A stretch of 64,000 bases of DNA. It comes from Yonghaparkia sp. Root332. GTDB taxonomy: Bacteria > Actinomycetota > Actinomycetes > Actinomycetales > Microbacteriaceae. Position 1 is the first letter of the stretch, and each line of letters begins with the position of its first letter. Positions 36,042 to 47,511 of the stretch are shown here, in pieces. The DNA is taken from contig NZ_LMCX01000001.1 of NCBI RefSeq assembly GCF_001425665.1, positions 1,175,651-1,239,650 on the forward strand. Reading direction: 5' to 3'. A program made the position numbers and the translations under genes. The notes beneath the pieces were generated by a model that worked only from the letters and a program-made list of their open reading frames with translations, did not search any database and was not told where the DNA came from.

Positions 36042-38479
36042 CGACACTCCTGCCCACGACCGCGCGCATCCTCCGCGCCCGAGCCGACGCCGAGGTCGCC
36101 GCGAGCGTCATCGCCCCCTTCTACGGGCTCGACGCCGCGATCGCCGTCAACCCCGTCCTGCCCGCGCTGCGTCAGGGGATGCCCGCGGCACTCCGCGACG
36201 CCGCTCCCGCCCTCGGGGCGCGCGGCTCCGTCTCGGAGGCCTACGGGCGCGCCTGCGTCGAGTCGGGGCGCATCGCGCGCGCCGAGCTCGCCGCGGCGCT
36301 GCGCGAGCGGCTCGGCTCCGAGCACCCTGCGGCGGCGGAGCCCGACGCGACTCTCGTGGCGCGGTTCCTGGCCGGAGGCGAGTCGATGGAGAAGCACGCC
36401 CCCGCGACGGGCGGCGCGGAGCCCGACGGATCCGAGCGCATCGACGAGCTGCTCACCGCCTGGTGCCGCGCCGCGCTCGCGCCCGAGGCGGCCGCCTGGC
36501 CCGTCCCGGTCGCCGAGCTCGGCTTCTACGGCGCCTGGCGCGCGCTCGCGGCCGTCGACCCGACCCTCCCGCGCGAGGCCCGCCGTCTCATCGAGGAGGC
36601 GCCGGCCACGGCGGAGGCCGCGCTCGCCGCAGCCCTCGAGGCCAGCGGGATCCCGCAGGCCGAGCGCGCCGAGGCTCTGCGCCGGGAGCTCGCCCGCACG
36701 CCCGGCTTCACCGCGCACGTGCGGTGGCGGGCCGAGACGCGGGGCGACGTCGAGGTCGTCGACCTGCTCGCCGTCCGGCTCACGCTGCGCGCGGCCCTCG
36801 GCCTGCCGCTCCCCGCCGACGGGTCCGCCGCGACGACCCGCCCGCGACGGGACCCGCTCGGGCTCGACGACGTCGAACGGGCCCTCGTCTGGCAGGTCGC
36901 CCTCGAGGCCCGGGTGCACGGGCGTCTGCTGTCGCGCGTGCATACGGCGGCGACCGCGGCCGCCGCCGCGCCGCCGCGCGCCCACCTCGTGTTCTGCATC
37001 GACGTCCGCAGCGAAGGGATCCGCCGCCACCTCGAGGCGCAGGGTCCGTACGCGACCTCCGGGTTCGCGGGATTCTTCGGCATCGCGGCCGAGATCGAGC
37101 CGCTCGCCGCCTCCGGCGTCTCCGCAGCCTGCCCCGTGCTCCTCGCGCCGCGCTACCGCGTGAGCGAGCGGCCGGCACCGGGGGAGTGGCGCGGCGCGCG
37201 GACGCTCGTCGACCGGCTCGCCGGAGGCCGGGCGTGGCGCTCGGCGCTGAAGGCGCCCGACTCCGTGGCCGGTGCGCCGCTCGGGTGGGCCGAGATGACC
37301 GGCTGGCTGTGGGGTCCGGTCGCGGCGACCCGCAGCATCCTCGCCGGTGCCGCTGGACGCGGCCGCCGACCGGACGAGCCCGCGAGCGCGCCGTCGACGC
37401 TCTTCGACGTCGACTCGGCGATGACGGTCGAGGACCAGCTGGACGCGGCGGAGGTGATCCTGCGCACGATGGGCATGACCGCGCCGGATGCCCCGCTCGT
37501 CGTGCTCGTCGGCCACGGCTCCACGACCACCAACAATGCCTACCGGACGGCTCTCGACTGCGGCGCGTGCGGCGGCCATCGCGGAGCCCCCAACGCCCGC
37601 ATCGCCGCCGCGATCCTCAACGCCGTCGCCGTGCGCGTCGGGCTCGCGGCCCGCGGCATCGAGATTCCCGCCGAGACCGTGTTCGTCGCCGCCGAGCACG
37701 ACACCGTGAGCGACGCGATCCGCATCGTCGACGCCTCCGCGCTCCCGGCCGAGCGGCGAGGCGAGCTCGACGCGCTGCGGGCCGACGCGGCACGGGCGGC
37801 CGTCGCCCTCCAGCGCGAGCGCGCCGCCGAGCTCCCCGGCGCCCGCGCGCGCCGCCGCACCCGGCTCGAGCGCCGCGGCCGCGACTGGGCGCAGGTCTAC
37901 CCCGAGTGGGGTCTCGCCGGCAACGCCGCGATCATCATCGCTCCGCGCTCGCGCACCGCCGGGGCCGACCTCGAGCGCCGGGCCTTCCTGCACTCCTACG
38001 ACCCGGTGGCGGATGCCGATGGCTCCGCTCTCGAGACGATCCTCACGGCGCCGCTCGTGGTCGCGCACTGGATCAACGCCCAGTACTACTTCTCGGCCGT
38101 CGACCCCGACGTGCTCGGCGCCGGATCGAAGACCGTGCACAACCTCGTCGGCGGCGCGGGCGTGCTCACGGGCCCCGGCGGCGACCTCCGCATCGGACTG
38201 CCCTGGCAGTCGATCGGCACGCGCGCGGGGCTCCACCACGAGCCGCTGCGGCTGCTCGCCGTCGTCGACGCCCCCCTCGAGCGCATCGACGGCATCATCG
38301 CGCGCGCCGACGTGGTCGCCGACCTCGTCTTCGGTGCCTGGGTCGTGCTCGTGGCACCCGGCGCCGAGCCCGGAACGTGGGCGCGCCGCACGCGCGATGG
38401 CTGGGCGCCGTATCCACTGACCCCCCTCACCGCAGCGGCCGAGCCGGCCGTGAGCCCCGACCGGAAGGAGGCGGCATGA
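36038..38479 (+). CDS. dabA: DabA, carbonic-anhydrase-like subunit of a bicarbonate transporter (DUF2309)
   Basis: An 813-residue DUF2309 protein. The four residues that form the zinc site in Halothiobacillus DabA are present at the same internal spacing: Cys320 and Asp322 (FCIDVRSEG), then His493 and Cys508 (LVGHGSTTTNN and LDCGACGG). With DabB it forms an energy-coupled system that hydrates CO2 and traps bicarbonate in the cytoplasm. In a heterotroph the bicarbonate would feed carboxylases. The C-terminus has IGLPWQSIGTR and HEPLRL, typical of the family. It is coupled to the genes on both sides by 4-bp overlaps. Confidence 0.93.
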   Translation: MTTLLPTTARILRARADAEVAASVIAPFYGLDAAIAVNPVLPALRQGMPAALRDAAPALGARGSVSEAYGRACVESGRIARAELAAALRERLGSEHPAAAEPDATLVARFLAGGESMEKHAPATGGAEPDGSERIDELLTAWCRAALAPEAAAWPVPVAELGFYGAWRALAAVDPTLPREARRLIEEAPATAEAALAAALEASGIPQAERAEALRRELARTPGFTAHVRWRAETRGDVEVVDLLAVRLTLRAALGLPLPADGSAATTRPRRDPLGLDDVERALVWQVALEARVHGRLLSRVHTAATAAAAAPPRAHLVFCIDVRSEGIRRHLEAQGPYATSGFAGFFGIAAEIEPLAASGVSAACPVLLAPRYRVSERPAPGEWRGARTLVDRLAGGRAWRSALKAPDSVAGAPLGWAEMTGWLWGPVAATRSILAGAAGRGRRPDEPASAPSTLFDVDSAMTVEDQLDAAEVILRTMGMTAPDAPLVVLVGHGSTTTNNAYRTALDCGACGGHRGAPNARIAAAILNAVAVRVGLAARGIEIPAETVFVAAEHDTVSDAIRIVDASALPAERRGELDALRADAARAAVALQRERAAELPGARARRRTRLERRGRDWAQVYPEWGLAGNAAIIIAPRSRTAGADLERRAFLHSYDPVADADGSALETILTAPLVVAHWINAQYYFSAVDPDVLGAGSKTVHNLVGGAGVLTGPGGDLRIGLPWQSIGTRAGLHHEPLRLLAVVDAPLERIDGIIARADVVADLVFGAWVVLVAPGAEPGTWARRTRDGWAPYPLTPLTAAAEPAVSPDRKEAA

Positions 38480-38799
38480 GCCGCGACTCGCTCACCAGGA
38501 TGACCAAGATCGAGGTCGTCGCCCGCACCGCCGACTCCGACGCCGTGCGTCGGCAGATCGTCGCGTCGGGCGCGACCGGCTACACGAGCCTCCCGGCCGT
38601 GACCGGGCTCGGCCACCACGGCGCGCACGAGGGCCGGGCGCTGTTCAACGACCGCGATGCGCTCACGCTGACCATCACGGTCGTGCCCGACGACCGCGCC
38701 GACGACCTCATCGAGGGCCTGCGCTCGCTCCTCGAGCGCTCGACGGGCGTCATGTTCGTGAGCGACACCTACGTCAGCCGGCCGCACTACTTCAGCTGA
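38476..38799 (+). CDS. PII-like signalling protein linked to DAC
   Basis: A 107-residue protein with the PII-like ferredoxin fold pattern: KIEVVARTADSDAVRRQIVASGATGYT at the start, a loop containing GLGHHGAHEGRALF in place of the PII T-loop, and LTITVVPDDRADDLIEGL. PII-like proteins encoded beside DAC or SbtA-type transporters are thought to regulate bicarbonate uptake through nucleotide binding; that role here is inferred from position. ATG 38476 overlaps dabA by 4 bp, with GGAAGGAGG upstream. Confidence 0.82.
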   Translation: MSRDSLTRMTKIEVVARTADSDAVRRQIVASGATGYTSLPAVTGLGHHGAHEGRALFNDRDALTLTITVVPDDRADDLIEGLRSLLERSTGVMFVSDTYVSRPHYFS

Positions 38800-38832
38800 C
38801 GCGGGGCGCGAGCCGGGCATCCGCTCATGAGG

Positions 38833-38865
38833 ACGGCGCCCGCCCCGGGAGGGGGCGGGCGCCGT
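38833..38865. terminator. Bidirectional terminator between the DAC operon and fumC
   Basis: ACGGCGCCCGCCCC (38833-38846) and GGGGCGGGCGCCGT (38852-38865) pair perfectly over 14 bp around a 5-nt loop, between convergent genes. Confidence 0.85.
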
Positions 38866-38884
38866 TCCGCGACGAGAACCGGGC

Positions 38885-40288
<1,404 letters not shown>

Positions 40289-40335
40289 GGCGATCTCGTC
40301 CTTCTCGTAGAGGCGTGCGGGGGTCGGTGCGCCGG

Positions 40336-40974
40336 TCAGATCTGGCCGACGACGATGTCGGGCACTGCTCGACCCTCGAGCAGGCGGTAGTTGGCGCCGA
40401 CGATAGCCAGGGTACCGGCGGCGACGGCGTCGCTGATGAGCTCCGAGGCCGCGAGCAGCTCGCCGACCGTGTCGCGCAGGTGCTCGCGCCCGACGTCCTG
40501 CGCGTCGAGCTCGTGGATGTCCGTGGTGCCCGTCGCGAGCAGGCACCGGTCGACCGCGGGCTGGATGCGCTCGACGAGCCCGTGGATGTGCGGGGGCAGC
40601 GGAGGAGCATCGGGGCCTCGCGAGTCGATGGCGGCCCGCACCGCACCGCACTCGTCATGGCCGAGGACGAGGATGAGCGGCACGCCCAGCACCCCGACCG
40701 CGTACTCGAGCGAGCCGACGACGCTGCTCGAGATCACCTGCCCGGCGTTGCGCACGACGAACAGGTCGCCGAGGCCCTTGTCGAAGATGATCTCGGCCGC
40801 GAGCCGCGAGTCGCTGCAGCCGAACAGCGCCGCGTGCGGCGCCTGCGCGAGGGCGACCTCGGTGCGGCGGTCGACGTCCTGCCGCGGGTGCGCCGGCTCC
40901 CCGGCGACGAAGCGGGCGTTCCCGCGCTCCATCTCGCGCCAGACGTCGGCGGGGGTGCGCGTGGGTGTCGTCAT
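40336..40974 (-). CDS. Beta-carbonic anhydrase
   Basis: A 212-residue beta-class enzyme that interconverts CO2 and bicarbonate. The zinc ligands Cys53, His106 and Cys109 are present, with the Asp55-Arg57 dyad in GCSDSR. VVRNAG and GHDECGAV are also intact. ATG 40974 has a GGAGG site upstream. It is only 1.5 kb from the end of the DAC operon, on the opposite strand, so a cytoplasmic carbonic anhydrase and an active bicarbonate pump are neighbours. Confidence 0.95.
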   Translation of the reverse strand: MTTPTRTPADVWREMERGNARFVAGEPAHPRQDVDRRTEVALAQAPHAALFGCSDSRLAAEIIFDKGLGDLFVVRNAGQVISSSVVGSLEYAVGVLGVPLILVLGHDECGAVRAAIDSRGPDAPPLPPHIHGLVERIQPAVDRCLLATGTTDIHELDAQDVGREHLRDTVGELLAASELISDAVAAGTLAIVGANYRLLEGRAVPDIVVGQI

Positions 40975-41022
40975 GGTCGTCCTCCGCGTGCGTCGTTCGG
41001 CTCGGGCGGTCGAGATCGGCGG

Positions 41023-41664
41023 TCAGCCGTCGGTGCCGTCGAGCTCGGCCGCGACCGCGGTGGCGAGCTGGGCGAACTCCGACTCCGACGCCGTGCCGTA
41101 CAGCACGAGGGTGCTGCCGGTCGTCTCGGTCACGAGGGCGTAGCCGCGATTGCCGGCGCCCTCCACCTCTCGTCGATCGTAGAGCGTCCACTCGACGCCG
41201 CCGATCTCGACGCTCTCGCCCTGGCCGCTCGGCTGCCGCAGCGCCTCGTCGAGCCAGGTCGGGTTCGCGTCGAAGCCCTGCAGGACTCCGATGAAGCGGT
41301 CCTCGCCCGTGATGAGGCCCACGTACCACTCCTGCACCGAGCCGTCGCTGCCGAGATCGGCGCGGTTGGCGTACCAGCCCTCCGGCAGCTCGGGGGCGAC
41401 CACGGGCATCCCCAGCCCCGCCTCGGCCTGCTGGGCCGTCGCTCGGTAGTCGACGCTCTCGGGGGTCGGGTCCTCCCGCACCGTGACGACGACGAGGAAC
41501 AGCACGATGAGCAGCGACGCGGCGATCGACAGCAGGAGGTTCGTGGACGACTGATTCGCGCGCCGCTTGCGGCGATTCTCGGCGACGCGGGCCGCGCGCT
41601 CGTCGTCGGTCTCGGGGCGGCCGAGCTCGGCGACGATGGGGCGGCCGGTGACGGGGTCGGTCAT
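41023..41664 (-). CDS. DUF4245 membrane-anchored protein
   Basis: A 213-residue protein with a polar cytoplasmic N-terminus, one helix (about residues 42-63) and an extracytoplasmic DUF4245 domain (ELPEGWYANRADL, VQEWYVGLITG, WTLYDRRE). The function is unknown; the domain is typical of actinobacteria and usually lies next to xseB, as here. ATG 41664 lies 10 bp past the end of xseB. A longer frame to 41706 exists but would overlap xseB. Confidence 0.85.
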   Translation of the reverse strand: MTDPVTGRPIVAELGRPETDDERAARVAENRRKRRANQSSTNLLLSIAASLLIVLFLVVVTVREDPTPESVDYRATAQQAEAGLGMPVVAPELPEGWYANRADLGSDGSVQEWYVGLITGEDRFIGVLQGFDANPTWLDEALRQPSGQGESVEIGGVEWTLYDRREVEGAGNRGYALVTETTGSTLVLYGTASESEFAQLATAVAAELDGTDG

Positions 41665-41674
41665 GCGCGGATGC

Positions 41675-41941
41675 TCAGCCCTGGCCTGCGGCGGACCGCG
41701 CGGCATCGAGGCGCTCCTTCGCGCCGATCAGCCACTCCTCGCAGCGGCGCGCGAGCGCCTCGCCCCGCTCCCAGAGCGCGATGGACTGCTCGAGCGTCGC
41801 GCCGCCCTGCTCGAGCTCGGTGACCACGCGCACGAGCTCGTCGCGCGCCTGCTCGTACGACAGCGCGTCGACGCCATCGGCCGCGGCCGCGGCGGGGGCG
41901 CCGGCGGGAGCGGGAGCGGCGGGAGGGGTCACATCAGCCAT
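41675..41941 (-). CDS. xseB: Exodeoxyribonuclease VII small subunit
   Basis: An 88-residue protein with the XseB helical hairpin: [21 protein letters not shown], then [23 protein letters not shown]. About 22 Ala/Pro-rich residues precede it. Several copies bind XseA to form the single-strand exonuclease. It is 19 bp downstream of xseA in the same operon. Confidence 0.93.
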   Translation of the reverse strand: MADVTPPAAPAPAGAPAAAAADGVDALSYEQARDELVRVVTELEQGGATLEQSIALWERGEALARRCEEWLIGAKERLDAARSAAGQG

Positions 41942-41960
41942 GGTAGGAGCGTCTCTCTGT

Positions 41961-43250
41961 CTACAGGGTGGGCGTCTGCGGCTCGGGGGCTGGCGGGGTG
42001 GGCGTCCGCGTGCCGGACGCCGGGTTCGCGCTCGCCGACGGGTGCGCCTCGCCGGCGGTCGCCGCGATGCGGCCGCGCGCGAGCGTCAGCACGAGGGCGT
42101 CGCCGGGCGCGGTCTCGGCCGCGTCGCGCACGACGCCGCCCGCGCCGGTCTGCACGATCGCGTACCCGCGGTCGAGCGTGTGCTGGGGCGAGAGGGCGCG
42201 GAGCTGGCCGCGGCGCTCGGTGAGGTCGAGGTGCGCGCGCTCGAGGCGGCGCGCGGTGAGCTCGACGCCGCGCGCGACGAAGCGCGTGAGCTCCTCCGCC
42301 CGCTGGTCGATGATCCAGGTCGCGCTCGCGAGCGCGGGCCGCGAGCGGATCTGCGCGAGCCGGTCGATCTCGGTGCCGATGAGCCCCGTGACGCGCGTCA
42401 GCAGGCGCGAGCGCACCTGCTGCACCTTCGCGAGCTCGTCGCTCACGTCGGGCACGACGCGCTTCGCGGCGTCGGTCGGCGTCGAGGCGCGCAGATCGGC
42501 GACCTCGTCGAGCAGGGGCCGGTCGTTCTCGTGCCCGATCGCGCTCACGAGCGGCGTCTCGCACGCGGCTGCCGCCCGCACGACGGCCTCGTCGCTGAAC
42601 GGCAGGAGGTTCTGGAAGTCGCCGCCGCCGCGCGCGACGATGATGACGTCGACCTCGGGGTCGGCGTCGAGCGCGCGGATGCCCGCGATGATCTCGCCCA
42701 CCGCGCGCTCGCCCTGGACGGCGGAGTGGTGGACGCGGAAGCGGACCGACGGCCACCGCAGCTGGGCGTTGCGGAGGACATCCTTCTCGGCGTCGCTGTC
42801 GGCACCGGTCACGAGGCCGATGCAGTGCGGCAGGAAGGGGAGCGGCTTCTTGCGCGAGGGGTCGAAGAGCCCCTCGGCGCGGAGCTGCTGCTTGAGCCGC
42901 TCGAGCCGTTCGAGGAGGTCGCCGAGCCCGACGCGGCGCATCTCGAAGACCTGCATCGTGAGCGAGCCGCCCTTGACCCACCAGTTGGCCTTGACGAGCG
43001 CGACGACGCGGTCGCCCTGCCCGAGACCCTGCGGGAGCTTCGCCTTGACCGACGACCACACGGTGAACGAGACGGTCGCATCGACCGCGAGGTCCTTGAG
43101 CTTGCCGTAGACGTTGCCGCCCGAGACGCCCCACTGGGTGATCTCGCCCTCGACCCAGACGCTGCCGAGGCGGTCGATGTAGCCCTTGATCTTCTGCGAC
43201 AGCTCGCCCACGGGCCAGGGCGCGTCGGCGGTGGACGGTGCCTCGCTCAT
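41961..43250 (-). CDS. xseA: Exodeoxyribonuclease VII large subunit
   Basis: A 429-residue subunit with an N-terminal OB fold ([23 protein letters not shown]), the catalytic domain ([16 protein letters not shown] and [17 protein letters not shown]), a long helical region, and the terminal [13 protein letters not shown] strand. The last 30 residues are a Pro/Thr-rich tail. It degrades single-stranded DNA to short oligonucleotides. ATG 43250 has GGGAGGG upstream; the open frame to 43352 lacks support. Confidence 0.95.
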   Translation of the reverse strand: MSEAPSTADAPWPVGELSQKIKGYIDRLGSVWVEGEITQWGVSGGNVYGKLKDLAVDATVSFTVWSSVKAKLPQGLGQGDRVVALVKANWWVKGGSLTMQVFEMRRVGLGDLLERLERLKQQLRAEGLFDPSRKKPLPFLPHCIGLVTGADSDAEKDVLRNAQLRWPSVRFRVHHSAVQGERAVGEIIAGIRALDADPEVDVIIVARGGGDFQNLLPFSDEAVVRAAAACETPLVSAIGHENDRPLLDEVADLRASTPTDAAKRVVPDVSDELAKVQQVRSRLLTRVTGLIGTEIDRLAQIRSRPALASATWIIDQRAEELTRFVARGVELTARRLERAHLDLTERRGQLRALSPQHTLDRGYAIVQTGAGGVVRDAAETAPGDALVLTLARGRIAATAGEAHPSASANPASGTRTPTPPAPEPQTPTL

Positions 43251-43338
43251 GACCCTCCCTTGCCTCGATCGGCGGCCTCCGCCAGGGTAGTGGACGCCCC
43301 CGACGCCGACGCGGGCCCGCCGCCGACCGGAGGACACC

Positions 43339-44250
43339 ATGCCGTTGCCCACACCCCTCGCGGTCGAGCGGCTCTCGAAGGTCTACGGCGAGGTGACCGC
43401 GCTCAGCGACGTGTCGTTCACGGCGCGGCCGGGTCGCGTCACGGGCTTCCTCGGTCCGAACGGCGCCGGCAAGACCTCGACGCTGCGCATCCTGCTCGGG
43501 CTCAACGCCCCGACCGCGGGTACGGCGACGATCGCAGGGCTGCCGTACCGCGCGCTCGACCGGCCGCTCGCGCGCGTCGGCGGGTCGCTCTCGGCCGACG
43601 TCTTCCACCCCGGCCGCAGCGCCCGCGACCACCTGCGCGCGCTCGCGCTCGCGGCGGGCATCCCGACCTCCCGCGCCGACGCCGTCCTTCAGCAGGTGGG
43701 GCTCGCGCACGCGGCGCGCCGCGCGGTCGGCGGCTACTCCCTCGGGATGCGCCAGCGACTCGGCCTCGCGAGCGCGCTCCTCGGCGACCCCGACGCGCTC
43801 GTCCTCGACGAGCCGATCAACGGGCTCGACCCCGACGGTATCCGCTGGATGCGCGGCCTGCTGCGCGCTCTCGCCGACGAGGGCCGCACCGTGCTGCTCT
43901 CGTCGCACGTGCTGAGCGAGGTGCAGCAGACGGTGGATGACGCGGTCGTCATCCGCCGCGGACGCATCGTCTTCGACGGCCCGCTCTCCGATCTCGAGGC
44001 GGGCACCGCGCAGGTGCGCGTGGACGCGCTCGACCGCCCCGCGCTCGCGGCGGCGCTCGCCGCGGCCGGGGCCCGCGTCGAGCCGGCCGAGCAGCCCGGC
44101 CACGGCCTCGTCGTCGCCGGGCTCGACGCCGCGCGCACGGGCGAGGTCGCGCGCGACGCGGGGATCGCCCTCACGCACCTGAGCGACGAGGGCGACGGCC
44201 TCGAGTCGGTCTTCCTCGCGCTCACCGCCGATGCGGAGGGAAGCGCGTGA
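43339..44250 (+). CDS. ABC transporter ATP-binding protein (ABC-2 exporter type)
   Basis: A 303-residue ATPase with Walker A GPNGAGKTS, signature YSLGMRQRLGLASALL and Walker B ALVLDEPINGLDP, followed by the switch LLSSHVLSE. The 90-residue C-terminal extension is typical of exporters of the antibiotic or bacteriocin resistance class. The start has GGAGGA upstream. It overlaps its permease by GTGA and is divergent from xseA. Substrate unknown. Confidence 0.93.
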   Translation: MPLPTPLAVERLSKVYGEVTALSDVSFTARPGRVTGFLGPNGAGKTSTLRILLGLNAPTAGTATIAGLPYRALDRPLARVGGSLSADVFHPGRSARDHLRALALAAGIPTSRADAVLQQVGLAHAARRAVGGYSLGMRQRLGLASALLGDPDALVLDEPINGLDPDGIRWMRGLLRALADEGRTVLLSSHVLSEVQQTVDDAVVIRRGRIVFDGPLSDLEAGTAQVRVDALDRPALAAALAAAGARVEPAEQPGHGLVVAGLDAARTGEVARDAGIALTHLSDEGDGLESVFLALTADAEGSA

Positions 44251-45098
44251 CCGCGCTCGCGACCGCCCTCGCCCGCCAGACGGCCTCCGAGTTCTCGAAG
44301 GTTCTCTCGCTGCGCGCGTGGTGGCTCCTCGGACTCGTGCTCCTGGTCTACGTGGGCGTGACGGCAGGCGGCCTCGCCTTCTTCCTGAGCGACGTGGGCG
44401 CCCGGTTCGGGGGAGCCGGCGCGCCCGCTCTCGACCCCGTCGTCTCCGCGAATCTCGTCTACAGCAGCGTCACGGCGGTCGGGCTGGTGATCCCGCTGCT
44501 GTTCGGCGCGCTCCTGGCGACGACCGAGCACCGCCACCGAACGCTCACCCCGACCGTGCTGGCCCAGCCCCGCCGCGGCGTCGTCCTCGCGGCGAAGGCG
44601 GTCGTCGCTCTCGTCGTCGGCGCCCTCTACGGCGCGATCGGCCTCGTCGGCTCGGTCGGCGTCGGCGCGCCCGTGCTCGAGGCGCTCGGCGAGAGCGCGG
44701 CGCTCGACGAGCCCGAGGTCATCGGTCTGCTCCTGCGCACGCTGGTCGCCACGGCGCTGTGGTCGCTCCTGGGGCTCGGCCTCGGCGCGCTGCTGACGAG
44801 CCAGATCGCGGCGATCGTCATCGTGCTCGCGTTCACGCAGTTCGTCGAGCCGATCCTGCGGATCCTCGCCGGCGTCTGGGAGACCACGGCCGCGATCGGG
44901 CGCTTCCTGCCCGGGGCGGCGACCGACGCGCTCGTCGGCGCGGGCATCCTCAGCTCGCTCGGGTCGATCGATCCGACCGTTCCGCAGGCGGCGACGGATG
45001 CCCTGCTCTGGTGGCAGGGGGGCCTCGTTCTCGCGGCCCTCGCCGCGGTGCTGCTCGTCGTCGCCGCCCTCACGACGCTGCGGCGCGACGTCGAGTAG
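44247..45098 (+). CDS. ABC-2 type transporter permease
   Basis: A 283-residue membrane protein with six hydrophobic segments. It starts with a cytoplasmic TASEFSKVLSLRAWW, and the first loop contains the block TEHRHRTLTPTVLAQPRR, which is characteristic of ABC-2 permeases. GTG 44247 overlaps the ATPase gene by 4 bp. It forms an exporter with that protein. Confidence 0.88.
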   Translation: MTALATALARQTASEFSKVLSLRAWWLLGLVLLVYVGVTAGGLAFFLSDVGARFGGAGAPALDPVVSANLVYSSVTAVGLVIPLLFGALLATTEHRHRTLTPTVLAQPRRGVVLAAKAVVALVVGALYGAIGLVGSVGVGAPVLEALGESAALDEPEVIGLLLRTLVATALWSLLGLGLGALLTSQIAAIVIVLAFTQFVEPILRILAGVWETTAAIGRFLPGAATDALVGAGILSSLGSIDPTVPQAATDALLWWQGGLVLAALAAVLLVVAALTTLRRDVE

Positions 45099-45151
45099 CG
45101 CGAGCGAGCCCGACCCCGGCCGCGCACGGCGGTCCCCCACGCGAGCCCTCG

Positions 45152-45157
45152 TAGACT
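45152..45157 (+). promoter_or_regulatory. -10 box of ispH (leaderless type)
   Basis: TAGACT, then 7 nt, then GTG 45165. Confidence 0.55.
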
Positions 45158-45164
45158 GGCGACC

Positions 45165-46241
45165 GTGAGCACGATCACGAACGGCGCCCTCGGCGTCACC
45201 CTGACCACGCCCGTCGTCCCCGAGCGGCGCGAGCGCCTGCGCGCGACCGACGTCGCCGCGCCCCGCCGCATCCTGCTCGCCGCGCCGCGCGGCTACTGCG
45301 CGGGAGTCGATCGTGCCGTCATCGCGGTCGAGAAGGCGCTCGAGCAGTACGGCTCGCCCGTGTACGTGCGCAAGCAGATCGTGCACAACGTGCACGTCGT
45401 GAGCGAGCTCGAGCAGGCCGGTGCGATCTTCGTCGACGAGGTCGAGGAGGTTCCGGAGGGCTCGCACATCGTGTTCTCGGCCCACGGCGTGAGCCCGGCC
45501 GTCGTGCAGGGCGCGGCCGACCGCAACCTCGCCGCGATCGACGCGACGTGCCCGCTCGTGACGAAGGTGCATCGCGAGGCCGTGCGCTTCGCCAAGCAGG
45601 ACTACCGCATCCTCCTCATCGGTCACGCCGGCCACGAGGAGGTCGAGGGCACGATGGGGCACGCCCCCGAGCGCACGATCCTGATCGGCACGCCGGAGGA
45701 GGCCGACACGGTCGAGGTCCCCGCCTCCGACGCGCTCATCTGGCTGTCGCAGACGACGCTGAGCGTGGACGAGACGATGGAGACCGTGCGCCGGCTGCGC
45801 GCCCGCTTCCCCCACCTGCAGGACCCCCCGAGCGACGACATCTGCTACGCCACGCAGAACCGCCAGGTCGCGATCAAGAAGGTGGCACCGGATGCCGACC
45901 TCGTGATCGTCGTCGGTTCGGCCAACAGCTCCAACAGCGTGCGGCTCGTCGAGGTCGCGCTCGAGTACGGCGCGAAGGCCGCGTACCGGGTCGACTACGC
46001 GAGCGAGATCAAGCAGGAGTGGCTCGAGGGCGTCGCCACGGTCGGCGTCACGAGCGGCGCGAGCGTGCCCGAGGTGCTCGTCGAGCAGGTGCTCGCCGAC
46101 CTCGCCGACGCCGGATTCGCCGACGTGGAGGTCGTGAAGACGGCGGAGGAGGACCTCATGTTCTCGCTGCCGAAGGAGCTCCGCACGACCGCGAGCGGAG
46201 AGCAGGACGCCCGCGCTCTCGGCGGCCGCACCCGCGCGTAG
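45165..46241 (+). CDS. ispH: 4-hydroxy-3-methylbut-2-enyl diphosphate reductase
   Basis: A 358-residue [4Fe-4S] enzyme for the last step of the MEP isoprenoid pathway, giving IPP and DMAPP. The three cluster ligands are Cys45 ([11 protein letters not shown]), Cys129 ([11 protein letters not shown]) and Cys227 ([10 protein letters not shown]). VHNVHVV and [10 protein letters not shown] are also typical. About 35 residues precede the usual start. A neighbouring xseA-xseB pair is a common actinobacterial context. Confidence 0.96.
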   Translation: MSTITNGALGVTLTTPVVPERRERLRATDVAAPRRILLAAPRGYCAGVDRAVIAVEKALEQYGSPVYVRKQIVHNVHVVSELEQAGAIFVDEVEEVPEGSHIVFSAHGVSPAVVQGAADRNLAAIDATCPLVTKVHREAVRFAKQDYRILLIGHAGHEEVEGTMGHAPERTILIGTPEEADTVEVPASDALIWLSQTTLSVDETMETVRRLRARFPHLQDPPSDDICYATQNRQVAIKKVAPDADLVIVVGSANSSNSVRLVEVALEYGAKAAYRVDYASEIKQEWLEGVATVGVTSGASVPEVLVEQVLADLADAGFADVEVVKTAEEDLMFSLPKELRTTASGEQDARALGGRTRA

Positions 46242-46267
46242 CCCCCGCTCGGCGCTCGCGCGCCCGG

Positions 46268-46273
46268 TAGTCT
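46268..46273 (+). promoter_or_regulatory. -10 box of the histidine kinase gene
   Basis: TAGTCT about 40 nt before ATG 46312; the leader carries GGGAGGG before the start. Confidence 0.4.
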
Positions 46274-46311
46274 GCGAGCAGCGCGCCGCGCGGCGCGCAC
46301 CGGGAGGGCCC

Positions 46312-47511
46312 ATGGCATCCATCGCGCTGCCCCGCGACGTCGCCTCGGGCATCATCGTGCGCGGCTTCGCGACCGCGCAGCGCGCCATGGTGGTCGTGGG
46401 CGCGGCGCTCACGGCGGTGGCCAGCACGGTCGCGGTGCTCGCGCGCGGCGGCGAGCCGCTCGCGCTCGTCCCCGTCCTCGCCGCGCTCGCCGTGATGGGC
46501 GTCCTCGCCCTGCGGCTCCTGCTCCGCCCGACCGCCGCTCGTGCGACCGTCTTCCTCGCCGTGGGCGCGGTGGCCTCCGTCGTCTACACGGTCGCGCTCC
46601 TGACCGCGGATGCCCGGCTCGACGAGCCCGGCCCGTCTCTCGTGAACCGCGCCGCGGCCGGGCTCGTCCTCGTCGGGGCCCTGCGCGGCAGCGCCCGCAG
46701 CGGCGTGCTGTGGACGGCGGCGGGCCTCGTGCTCGCCGAGCTCTCGCTCGTCGTGGGCTTCGCGCTCGCCGGGCGGCCGCCGGAGACGGGGGTGGCGCCG
46801 CTGCTCGGCGCGATCATCGTCCTCCTCGCCTACGGCGCCCTCGTTCTCAGCCATGCGCGCGCGCGCCGCCGTGTGCCCGACCTCGATCGTCTGCAGCGCG
46901 AGCTCGAGCTCGGCGATCGGGAGCGCGAGCTCGAGCGCCGCGCCGCTCGAGTCGCCCACGACACCGTGCTCGCCGACCTTGCGATCATCGCCGCGCGCCC
47001 GGGGCCGCTCGACCCGGGTGCGCGCGCCCGCCTCGAGCGCGACCTCGCGCTCGCGCTCGCGGGGACGGTCGCGCTCGACACCGCGGAGCCGTCGGAGCCT
47101 CGGCGCTCGCCGATCGCGGACGACCTCCTCGAACTCGTCCGCGAGTACCAGTGGAGCGGTGTCACCGTGGACGTCTCGGGCTGCGACGACCTCGTGGTCG
47201 CGGTCGACGAGCCCGTCCGCGCGGCCGTGCTGGGCGCCGCGCGCGCCGCACTCGACAACGTGGTCCGTCATGCCGCGACCGACCGGGCCGAGCTCGTCGT
47301 GGGGGAGCGGCACGGGACGCTCTCGGTGCTCATCGTCGACGACGGGGTCGGGTTCTCCTCGACCTCCGTCGACGCCGATCGCCTGGGCGTGCGCTCCTCG
47401 ATCGACGCGCGCGTGCGCGAGGTGGGCGGCTCGGCGCGCGTGTGGTCGGGCGAGGAGGGCACCACGGTCATGCTCTCGGTCCCGATCGGCGGAGACGGGA
47501 CGCCGTCGTGA
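46312..47511 (+). CDS. Orphan sensor histidine kinase (DesK/NarX-like)
   Basis: A 399-residue protein with six hydrophobic segments (about residues 20-180), a short coiled region and a kinase core. The putative phosphoacceptor is His216 in RVAHDTVLADL, a degenerate HisKA_3 box. The ATPase domain has an N-box (ARAALDNVVRHA), a G1-type DDGVGF box and a GTTVMLSVP ending. Kinases of this type pair with LuxR-family response regulators, but none is encoded within 10 kb. The downstream gene overlaps by GTGA, so the two products probably work together. Confidence 0.82.
   Translation: MASIALPRDVASGIIVRGFATAQRAMVVVGAALTAVASTVAVLARGGEPLALVPVLAALAVMGVLALRLLLRPTAARATVFLAVGAVASVVYTVALLTADARLDEPGPSLVNRAAAGLVLVGALRGSARSGVLWTAAGLVLAELSLVVGFALAGRPPETGVAPLLGAIIVLLAYGALVLSHARARRRVPDLDRLQRELELGDRERELERRAARVAHDTVLADLAIIAARPGPLDPGARARLERDLALALAGTVALDTAEPSEPRRSPIADDLLELVREYQWSGVTVDVSGCDDLVVAVDEPVRAAVLGAARAALDNVVRHAATDRAELVVGERHGTLSVLIVDDGVGFSSTSVDADRLGVRSSIDARVREVGGSARVWSGEEGTTVMLSVPIGGDGTPS

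Noticed and set aside
41665-41676. GAGCAT before the DUF4245 gene and similar GGGCAT before 51063 considered as -10 boxes
   Set aside because: GCATCCGC-type octamers occur all over this DNA as a compositional bias, so these matches carry little weight.
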